This document shows, in pieces, positions 47,801-59,800 of a DNA stretch of 64,000 bases. Within the stretch, counting starts at the first letter, position 1. Each line of letters starts with the position of its first letter. The notes under the pieces were generated by a model that searched no databases, was not told the DNA's origin, and saw only the letters and a program-made list of their open reading frames with translations. Origin of the DNA: Panorpa germanica (taxonomy: Eukaryota; Arthropoda; Insecta; Mecoptera; Panorpidae); the NCBI GenBank assembly GCA_963678705.1, contig OY783203.1:62001-126000 (forward strand), given 5' to 3'. Both the position numbers and the translations under genes were made by a program.

Positions 47801-50800
47801 AGTGTACACTGTCTATGAAAAGTATCACGGTATTCGAGAAATAGTAAAATGATTGACAAAATCGTCCCCAAAAAATGAAATACAAACTTCTGACTGACGC
47901 AATCTAATTCTGTGCATGCTATTTCGCCTTTTATGTCTAAAATTAGTCGGTTTACCTGACTGGCTTTATTTAATTAAGTATCGTGTACAATTACAATTAC
48001 ATCTGGCAGGAATAATCGGGCTACGGAAAATATCACGTTCATTTCGAACTGCTGATTTTACATAATTACAGATAATGAGTTATGAAGGAAGAGGGATAGC
48101 AACGTCGAAAGTGGAAAACTTAGAAGAGAGGGCAAGGAGGTGAGAAGCATGGTAAAAGAAAGAGACGTAGAAATACAGCAACAGGAGAGGGTGAGGAAGA
48201 TATAACACAAGATACAGAAGGCTATGGACGAAGGGATGTGAAATTAGTCGTTAGATTCAGACTGGGGAATGAAGAGCGGAGCAGTAGGTATTGTGGAAGC
48301 GCTGGAGCACATCAAGAACAGATGTAAGGAGAGAGTGGATAGCGAAAGCAGCTGTCAGAAATACTAAAAGGAAAAGAGAGTGGAATAAAATTAAGACAGA
48401 AGGAAGAAAGGATAGTGAAAAGCTAATAGAGGGTTTAACAAGGAAATATTTTGCTATAGATAATGTTTTGAGAAAAGTTCAAAGATAATTAAAAATATGT
48501 TTAACTTTAATTGGTTTATTAAAAAACTTAAACATAGCTTTGATGGAAGTGTTTTGCATTAGCCTGAAATTATATATCTAAAATTTAGCCTGAAGATGAT
48601 TGGATACCAATCGAAAGATGATATAAAATAGTTTCATTGAAAGTTTTCTTTTTTAAATTAAATTGTGTAATTGGTCAAATTCCTTAAATTCCTTTCGTTG
48701 CCAACAAACGCATAATATATAATTTTATTGAAAAAAAATATTTTTTTAATAATCAGTTTATATGAAAAATTATTTTATTATTGAACGAGTTAAATATTTC
48801 AATTTGAGAATAGAATTATTATTACGAATTATTTTATTGAATTCAAATCATAAACACGAAGAAGACGTCGCTTTTAACGGGGGTAAACACTAGTGTATAT
48901 ATAAACACGCGTTCTTATGGGTTTCTCATGTAAACAGTGGAACATTTTGACAACTATGAACATATAATAGGTAGATGATAATTGGTAGTCTCCATATAGA
49001 CTCCATAGTTGAACTTTTTAAACCGCTTTTAACTTATAAACAGTTATTTTGTTAAGTATATAATAAGTAAAAGCAGTTTCAAGACTATAAACTAATAACC
49101 CATATTATTAACTAGCAATTATGAATATAAATTTGAAGTGATTTAAACTGAAGTACAGACTGAAGCGAACAATTGTGTATTGCGGTCGAACTTGTTCATT
49201 AAGTGAGAATCGAGTCACAGTTGAATTATTAAATATGAGTTTAAGAGTCAGAAAAGTAACTACCAATAAAATAACTGTAATTCGGCGGAATGTCTACACC
49301 AGGTATTATTGTAATTGTTTACATTATTTATTTTATTTCATATCATAAATCTGATATCATAAATCATCGCTCTTTCTATTAAAATATGAAATTTATTTTC
49401 TTTATGCTCGTGTTTTCGTGTATTATTAAATACCGACCAAAATGTTTATCTTTATTAAAATAATACCTAATTAATGACAAATGTAGCTATTACTTATAAT
49501 AATTTAATAATGAATTAACTTATCGACCTTTAAAAAATGAGTTCACAACCCAATTAAATCCTACTCCGGTGTCAATACTTTATTTTTAATATTGTTAATT
49601 TAAACACACTGGCACTGAAGGCACTGAATTTTGCATATTTGTTTCAATTATAATAGATGGTTTTTGGCAACACCACCTAGACACCTAGATATCTAAGTGT
49701 CTAGGTGGTGTTGGGTAACCTCTAGTTTTATATAAATCACTAAAATTTATAACCAGCAGTGCTCGTATATTTAGTCTGGACTGTTGACGAAAGACAAACG
49801 ATTCCATTAAACCTTGGTTGTGTTATTGATTTGTGTTAGAAGTGTAATCTTGTAGTTTTTCTTAGAATATCTGTTTTATTATTGTTGATATAACTGAAAA
49901 TAACTTTCAAGATACCTATTTGATATGACACACAAATTTACGTTTGCGACAACGGCGCCTATTCAGTATTCCTAAAATAGACACTTCGGATGCGGCGACG
50001 AAACTAACAGTGCCACTCGCTGCGTGGGTGATAGAATCGGGGTATCTTCTACATTGTGCTACATGCTATCTCCAAAATGAACTCTTTAAGAATAGGTTTT
50101 TGTTTCAATTAGAAATTGTCACGTTAATATTTTACTTCTAAAACCAAAACCATAAAAAAAATCTATTTAAAAAATATTCATGCTACTAAAAATGCTTGTA
50201 CAACGAATTGCAAATACTTTAGGCCTAACTACGAGTATGTTAGGCATACCATACTATAATACTATATTTATATATTGTTTTCATTGTAATTCTATCAAAA
50301 AGAAAATGTACAGTAATATCTGTAACTGATATTTATTGAGAAACTGGAAGTAACGGAGGGATGCTAACCCAACTGAAAATTAAAAAAAACTTTTTTAAGT
50401 GCTAATACATTCTTTAATATTGTGACTGATTCATTAATAAATAAGGGTCTGAAGTTTTAATGTACAACTTCAGCGAAATATGGGTTAATTTCACAGAGTT
50501 TAGTTATTTGTTCCGCAAACAATGTTATCTACTATAAAGCACTTTGTGACCAATTTTATTGCTTTTAAAAAAGTAAATCTACCTTTTACTCATTAAACTT
50601 GTAATAACATTAAACATATAACTTATTAGACGCAGCGCTGCGTGTTGTATCAAACTGCAGATTGATTAACGCGAATTTAAAATCACCAGTGCATGTACGA
50701 GTACGTTTAAATGATACCATGTGTTAAAGTATTGCTAATTTGCTTCCGCGTGTTCTTATTTCGCAGTGCGCTAGTATGGTTCTAGCCTTAGGTATTATAC

Positions 50801-53800
50801 GATTGCGCTAACAAAAAGCGACATCTGTTAGACTACTTCGTTATTGTTTTCTTGTTAGATAAAGGTAAATTTTTTTGAATTTAATAACTACTAGTGTTGA
50901 GAAAATTACAAAATTATGTTGTGCACTGTTGAGTTGTCCTCCTTACCTCCAGGGCACTCCAGGGACAATGATGTATGATTTCACAATCATTTACAAACTC
51001 AAATTATAGTTGTTATGATTAATATAAGGTTAGGAAAGAAATACCAGTGTGATAAGAAATTATGAGTATGAGTATATCAACTATCAATTGCCCAAATGTT
51101 CTTTTCCTATTTCGGATCGAATCTAAGGGGGTGACAGGTGACAAGACACTATTATTGCAACTGCAGTAGACCAAAATAAAAGTAGAAACTTTAAAGTACA
51201 TATAAAGAGTACGAAAAGTACGTCATAAGTTTTACTACTTATTAAACTACTATCCTGACCTCGTATACGACTATACGAGTATACCTCAACGGAAGTTCAG
51301 AGTAATGCAGTTTATATTAAACGAACACTGAAAAAAAATCCAGCCAATACTTGCACTATATACTTTCTTTGCATTCACAATAATTTATATTAGAAATGTT
51401 GGGGGAAGGGGAAGGGGAAAACATAAAGATATTGGCAGATAAGCTGATGGAGAATTAAATTAATCGAAGACAAATAAAACTATGTCAACTTTACTATAGT
51501 CCAACTCACGATAGTTCGGCGGTGACTTATATCTGAAAGAGGTTATAAGAGCGGTATAAATCTATAATACGACAATGAATTTTATCTTATTCATTTCTAT
51601 ATACATCATAGAAAAATAAGTGAGTCAATGCTTTTTAATTATATCGGCAGTTTATACCACACAACTTGTTTTTAGTATGAGTCGCCGCCGAACTCTCGTA
51701 ATTTCCACTATAACAAAAATATAGTGTGAACGTCCACAATGTACGAGTACTGTGAGACATTTACGAGGCCTACTTCCGAATGATTTTTTGCGCCAAATTC
51801 AAAACAGTGGCCACCACGATCTATGAAATCACTTAGCATATTTTAATTATATTCAAGGTAAATTAAAGCTGAATAAGTTACGAAAAATTTATAACATTTT
51901 TACAAAAAAATATCAATAACATTCTTTCAAAAAACTCAAACTTCACATGTTTATAATTTAAAAGCAGTTTTATAAAAAAATGTGCGTGCCTGCCACTCCT
52001 TGCATTACGTCTTAGGAACGGTTTATTTTGTAAAAAAAAATTGCACAAGATCAATTTCATAGAGAATTTGAACATGTGGTATATCAGTCAAACTCAATCC
52101 TGTCAACTGAACGAACAACGAACAGCAGTGTTGTCTTCCGCATCCTTTCTACTTTGACTGTACACTGTACGCAGTACAGAACATCCCTAAACAACACAAC
52201 CATATGAGGATCGCCAGATCGACAGCTGCTCCGTGCCTAGACACCAGCAGGCTACCATGGGGCTACCATCTGCACTCCTCCAACCCCGCAATCTACATTT
52301 TCAGAATCTCTCTTGTTCACCTGAAGTCTGAAGTCTGAAGTCTGGATTCACCGGTCCCTTGTCCCGGTAGGGGGTAGGGGTCGCTTTGTCAGCGTTAGCA
52401 GTCCTCTTAATGGGCTTAGCACGTTATTTTGCTCACCTTACATCTTTTACAAGTTTTTTTTTTTAATTCATGCTTTCATAGTTTCGCACATGATTCAACG
52501 AAATCGTATTTGCATATACCCAATGGTTGTTGATTAGTGAGTTTCCAATCCTAATCCTAATAATCAACTAACCCTGCTTATTTTTAATCGGTTAATAGGA
52601 GAGGTCCCTTGATCACGAGTAGTGTAACTCAGTCATGTAAGGGATCAGGGCTCATTTGGTTAATGAACTATGTGCTCATAAAAATATATTTTCATATTAC
52701 ATTGTAATTTTTTGGTTTACACATCCCTGAAAGTGTTAAAAGTTTACACAAAAACAAGTAACGGTTGTTTTGCTTTAATAAATCAGAATGTATTTCATTC
52801 AGAAGAATAATTTACACAATGGGGACCTAGAGACTTGGGATTGGGTTGATTACTCATTTTTTAAGGGTCGACTTTTTAATTATATATTGAAATATTCGTT
52901 AGTAAACGTATATTGGCGTTTTTATTTAATTAAATATTCAAAAATTAACGGATATATATCTATTTGATTTAGTTTTACTGCGGAATATTCCGGATAATAA
53001 AATCTGATTGTTTTTATATATAGATGTATCCTTTTCCTCTGTGAATTTCTTGACTAACATGTAGATTCCTCAAGATATAAAAAGGAGGTTTCTTTTTGGG
53101 GCAGATCGCTCTGCAGCTGCTATTGCAATTCCACAATTCACCCCACTACTCCACTACCCGGTGTTTAGTCGGTAGTTGAGTGGCTTGATGCTTGATGGTG
53201 GGTTAGTTCATCAAAGTAAACCTTCCATTCATTGTAAAGAGCACCTCACAATTTTATATTAACATTACAACAAAAAATTATGTAAAATATCATTTAATAC
53301 ATTACAACTTTTTCAAATAAAATATTATAGAACTTAATTAACAATACAAAACCTACATCAAAATACGGTTCTAATGTTGCTAAGATTCTTGTAACGTTAA
53401 TAAAAGAACTGTTGCATATTTTATTCTGAAATAAGTCTTATAAGAAATAATGCACATGTAATCTTAATCAAGTATAATAATGTGGATTGTGGCGATACAC
53501 ACTCCAGTGTTATGTTATACCCGAACTTTGCTTTTAGTTTTTTGTGGGTTAACAGAAAGAACCATTATGTAATTTAAAGAAAATGAACTACGGACTGACA
53601 CAGACTAAAATAAAACTTGAAATAACCATCTCGCAGCTGCACATTATACATTTTAATTTTGAAACACCTGTCCTATAGGAAGAAATATATTTTTAAAATC
53701 TGTTCTGTTACTCTATACTATAAATTTTGGGTTTGATGATAAAATATGTGTTTTTATAACAATCAGGAACTCTTGTCGGTGTGTCTTGCAGGAAACTTGA

Positions 53801-56800
53801 ACTTCATACTCGTTTCCTCTGTCTCTCTCTCGAAATGCAAATTGTACCTCAAAAAGTTACACTCTGTTTACTGTTTAAAATGTTTAGTTGCACAACGTGC
53901 ACATACGATACGTGCTAAATTTTTTTTCATTTTTTTAGTTCCATACTTTCTTCTTGCTTCACTTCTCTTGAGCGTAAAATCCATTATAATCTAAAGATAT
54001 CTATTGTTAAAAGTAAAATCCATGCTCGAACATTCCAAAGTATTCCACATGAATACTGCAACCCAACTCCACCATCAGACATTTAGGGTTGAGGACAAGA
54101 CAAGACACTCCGTCTTTTCAAACATATTTTCTTTGTACGAATTTTTCTACCTAAGTCTTTTGTCATTTTTATATTTTACGATAATTTTAAATATAATTTT
54201 TTATACTGGTTTATTTATGTAATTTTATTTAATTCATTCTTAAGGTTTTATCTCCTCATGATCCATCAACAATAATTATCCTACTATTTTTTTTTTATTT
54301 CGTTTAAGAATTGTATGCTGGAAATGTCATTTTACTTCTATTAATATGTTGTGAAAATATTCTTGATATTAAATATTTAAACAAAAAGAATAATTTAATT
54401 TGATTAAAAAAGGTTAAAAATGTAAACATTATTATCATCACGTCTTGTCACACATTGCGAAGCGCCCCCTGTTGTAACGTCACACATCTGAAAGAAAAAA
54501 AATATTTCTTTTTTGTTTACTTTGGTTTTTGGTCTTGTTTTTGTATGTATAACTATGTATTGACGATTAAGTGGCGATTTTTCAAGGCCTATAGTTTACT
54601 TAAAACTATCAGGTTCCCTTAAGTAAAGAATTTAAAAACTCCTATAGATTTGAGTAGCCTAATTTGGAAAAATATTCATCTATAATATACTCGCATAATA
54701 ACACTTACAAAATATTATCTTAAGATTAGATGTAACGTTACGATGTTTTTGACTCTTCCTCCTCTTGTAACACTTTGGGGACCACCTCCTCCCCTTCGTT
54801 TGCCTGTGACGGATGACCCCATAATAATTATTTGATTATTTGTTTGTTGTGTGCCTCTTGAAATGTAAAGCTCCAATCAACAGATGGTTACATTAATTTA
54901 TCATATTTTCATGCAAGAATATTTATATAGTATTTTGTATTATATGCATCTGTAGTTAAATCTCTTTTTTCCTCCTATTTTTTGCGGATTTATAGTGTAG
55001 AAACCTCATATAGTGTATTTCACTGGTACCTAATATGTTTATGATTGTTGCACATAAACAATTAATCTAAACAATAAACAATTAACGTATAACGTAACTG
55101 ATTGAATGTAACACATATTTGTTTTCGACAATACACTCTTAAAAAAAAAATTTGAACATTTTTAACAGTGTAGTACATATCAGTTTCAACATATAAAAAT
55201 AGATAAGTTGTTTTTAAAATTGTTACTTTTCTAGTTCAACTAGACAGTGGCTTTGCAATAATTTGCACGAATTTGGTGTGTTGTTGATATTTTAAGACTA
55301 CAAGGAGAGGAGAAAAACAAAGCCTGTACCGTGTACTTGTACTATAACAATTTTGCAATAAATCTATTTAACCTCACTTTCTGTTTTGACACTGGATGTG
55401 CATAACACACACACTATGTTTTGCTTTTTATTTCGGATGCCTTTAAAACGTCAGTCCTAAACTTGTAACTTATTGTTCGACTCGCTAGTCCCTGCTAGTC
55501 CCTATTTGAAACTGTATGAAGGAATGAAAGAGGGATTTAAAGATAGTCGTCATTCAGGCTATGATTTAAAAGTTCTACTGGGGTACCAGCTGCCACTTCT
55601 GTCGTTGTTCGTTTTAAATTTATTTTTTCAGTCTAACAATATAATCAGAACGGTTCACATCGGCTAACGTATTTTAGCTTGTAAATTGTATTCGTGCTTG
55701 TAAATTTAAAAATGTGATTTTTGTCTATAATTATAACATCTGTGATTGACAACGTGATATTTTTTTTAAAATTATTTTATATATAATATATTGTGTAAAT
55801 TATTTATCATTTTATCATTATTAACATGATTATTTGTATTTCTGGATTTGTTATTGGAAGCAACAGGTATTAAATTTGATTTTGCACATTTATACTATTA
55901 CAACTTTACATCATTTGTCTACTTTAGAAATTATATAGTCGAATTATTGTTATTTTTAAGGTTATTTGCTATCCACTTTAGAAATTTATAGTGTAAATAT
56001 TATTATTTTCAAGTTTACTTGGGCAATTCATTTTAAGTTTTGGTAATTTTAAGAAAATATTGAATAATGTAAATTAACATGTATAAATTATTTACTGGTT
56101 CGTTGTAAGAAAACACACACAATCAAAACATAGATATTTCCTTAAATTCATTTAAGATTTTAGTTTGCCCAAAGTCATTTTTTTTATAATTCTAAATAGA
56201 TTTGTTATGTAACAATAAACTTATACAGTTAGCGGGTATATTAATAACAAAAATAATTCAAAATCTACATTTTCTTAAGTGTAACAATAAGGAGGAGGTG
56301 AAATTTTAACTATTGGATTAACTAAAATTCAGTAGCACGCGAATTTGAGTGCGTTGTTTGAATTATTAAAGGAAGTATGTGGTCCCTCTGTATACTGACA
56401 TTAAAAAAAGCTAGAGAGCTATAGTTTAGTACATGTATCCTTGGGGTATTTAAGTAGCAGGGATAACTGAGAGAACTATAATGTGGACATAGATATAAAA
56501 TTTAATATGTAGGTTTGCAGTACAATATTAATTACGAAAATGAATAGTAAATAAATAATAGTAGTCTTTGAGCTTAGGGCAATAGCGCTCGGGCTACTGG
56601 CGACGAAGAGCAGGGGCTCTCTGAATGGGGGTGCTGCAGAGCATGTGCTGTGCGAGTGGCACTGGGGTTGGGCCGATTAGGGCAAGCCGCCGGGAATTGG
56701 TTAACACAGGGCTTAATTAGAGTAAATGGTTGGTTTAGAGTGAAACAGGTGAAAATAAATTTAAAAAAAAGCATTTATCTTAGTAAACAATCATTTAAAA

Positions 56801-59800
56801 GTAATTATTAACTTTGAAAATGAATTACTAAGATATTGGTACATGGGACGCGAGCTCAGTATTATCTTATTCTAAGTACAGAATATATAAAATATATATA
56901 TGAAAAATTATTTTAATATTATGTAAATATTTCAATGTAAAAATGGATTTAAAATTTAAAACGAAATTACGATTTATTTTATTCAATTCAAATTATACAC
57001 ACTATAAAAATGTCGCTTTGCAACGTCGTTAGCGCATATGTATACTAGTATATAAAGGTTTTAGTATTTTAGATTATCAGTATTTAAAAATAAATCGTCG
57101 AAGTCGGTTTGACAGATGTACAATGTTGTGTACATGATTTCTCACTGAAATACAAACATAAAGTGAAGACAAGAACCTTACAGCATGTTAGTTCGTAAGA
57201 TTTCCCCACTAAATCCAAAATATTTCGTACCTTATCAGTCACTATCAGACACTATCGCTTGCAGTGTGAAAGGGCCAATTACATTTACAAGTTTCGGATA
57301 GGTTAAGCGTTGTAGCACGTATGCGCCCTGTCAAAAATCGCTGAAATGTGGTTGCAGTGTGCGATGGGTCATTCACTAACCTAATTATTTAATTCACCAT
57401 CATTGCGAATAATGGAGATATACTAATATTGTACATTACGGCCAATATTGACAGGTTATTATAGGTTATAATCCTTATACAAGCTTCAAATAAACCTGTG
57501 TGTCAACGAAACTTTCGTATTTTTTAATAGCATATGTATATGAAAAATTAAAATATTAATGTACTGTTTATTTGTTACAGTTTTCCACAAGCATGTACGT
57601 CGGATTTGTATGATAATATGGAGGAAAGCGATTTCTGTCAAAATCCATCAGTTTCATCTTATGAAAACATAGACCGAAGCTTTGAAATATGTCAGAACTA
57701 CGATGACCGTGCAATGTCTTTCGATCAGAAGCAGTGTGCTGATTTGAGTAGTCAGATAAGTCCTGCAAACATGGATGCCAAACTGCTAGAAAATATGTCG
57801 CTGTACGACACCAACAACTCAAGAAATCAAAATATGATGATGTGTCAAAATGTGTCCAAAAGTCAAATATTGTTTAAAAAATCTACTGTTCGGAGCAACG
57901 ACGGCACAAAACGAAATAGGATACTGAATGCGTAAGTTCTTTTTGAAATAACACAATTTGAATTAATACTGTCAGCGGTCGGTGTAGTGATTCTATACTT
58001 GACGCGTCCAAAACTAGTCGATACAAACAACTCAAACGAAATTCTCGTTTTGGTCGTACTTCAATTGAATCTCGCTAATATATATTTATCTGGAAGTGTG
58101 ATTCAAGGAGATCATACGCGGAGCATTATATATTATTAAATTCTTTTGCACTATTCCCATTCTCTCAGAGTGGTCAATACTATTTTGCACATGCTAGACG
58201 AAAATAAATGCCTTGGTAATAAATAAAGGTTTTGGTAAAAAATATAATCATAATCATAATGACCTGTGCATATAATTGTATAACTGTAGGTATCAACATT
58301 TAGTGTAAACGTGGACTTATAAGAACCACCCAACCCACCACTTTTACCAACGCATGTATTCCTCACATATTTCATGATCTAGATATCATCGATAAGAAAT
58401 AACTAAAAAGACGTTGTATGGAACATTTTCAAAATATATAATTATCGAATTAGTTGATAGAGCTAAAAATCCTTGAAGTTTAAATTATGGAATATTTTCG
58501 GAAGTGATGTACAATAATAATCTGAGCACATCATGCATGAACTTTCAAGGGCGTTTTTTTTTAATTATAATTTCCAAGTACTAATGTGGGGTCGCGGTTG
58601 GTCAAAGTAAATGTATGTGTTTCTCTGCTCTGTAAGTTTCAATAACATGAAACCACCAGAAATATTAGTTATTGGGAAAAAAGTTAGGCCTTATGCTTGA
58701 TCAACTGAAAAATGTATTAAATGAAAAAATAACAATGCGTAATGTACGAGTATATCATTGTAACTTTCCTTTTCCAAATCTGGGGATTTCTTAATCAATA
58801 ATATTTTAAATATTTAAATGAAATTGTTTATATCCTTTGAACTGTCAGATCTTCTAACAGTTCACAGTGTTGAGGGAGTTCGGTTTCAGTTTTCAGAATT
58901 CGTTAACAAATAAGTAAGATAATGATTTAAAGAAGATTTTAATAACTTCTCATAATACCTGGTCACGACCAGCTCCATCGCGTCTACTTCAATGTGAAAT
59001 CTAACGTAAACTGCACTTTGTAAACTGTAAACGGTAATCTAGTTTTTTAAGTCGGCTGAATTTATATTTTGGTTTCAATTTTTTTATTGGATATTTTTGG
59101 CTTTAGCATCGTTCTCGTACTTTTAATTCAATTCCACTGCACCGCCACCATCACTTCCAATACCACGGTTCTTGCATTGCACCACCCCTGCCACACAGGA
59201 CCCCTGCACTCCATCGTCCTTTACATATGGATCCCCAGCGCCCCTTCCCTTTCCCATCACCCAGCAATCATTTAGTAAAATCTTAAGTAAAAAATATTTT
59301 TTTGGTTTTTTAAAATTATGGGATTCCAGGAAATTCAGGGGGAAATTCGAGGACGCCAAAAGTCTTAGAATTTTTTTCTCTACGAAATAGACAATTTTCA
59401 AGAAATTGCGCGGAGCTGTTTTCGAGCCACCATACGAATCGCGTATATAAACAAATATACATATTCACATTTCCCTTGAAACATTATAGTATACTTGCGC
59501 TCGTACCCAAGATTACATAAGCTAAATTATAACTCTTTACAAATTATAGATCCCTGGCTTTTTTAAATGACCGTTTATAGATGCCCCCATGCAAATTTCA
59601 ATATTTTAGCTCTGTTACGACATTGTCCCCAAATTGTTCCAAAAATTTGCGCTGCTAATGAATAAAAAGTTTGGTGTTCTAATTATTGGCAAACACGCAT
59701 AATTAGTGTCTCAATACATTCCACAAGTTTCAATTTCCTTTATTTAATATTTCTGTCTTTTACCGTCTCAACTACCGCTGCCATTGAGAAGTTGGGATTT

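Larger units (their letters stand above)
37739..57580. other. siz: 20-kb first intron of schizo
   Basis: No convincing coding exon was found, although possible non-coding or alternative first exons exist (39881-39957, 41090-41250, 42890-43102). Contents are: R1 copies (39155, 45680, 48720, 56890), AT run (41779), SINEs (43597, 44465, 44660, 53150), LINE remnant (48080-48490), palindrome (49668-49713), MITE M2 (51503-51702), GC-rich patches (52190-52410, 56575-56710), R3 copy (52836) and R4 copy (54440-54830). Stretches such as 45800-47900 and 54850-56550 show nothing I can name. Confidence 0.65.

Noticed and set aside
57568-57822. Minus-strand frame opposite schizo exon 2
   Set aside because: Antisense shadow of the plus-strand exon, whose splice sites and phases fit the gene.
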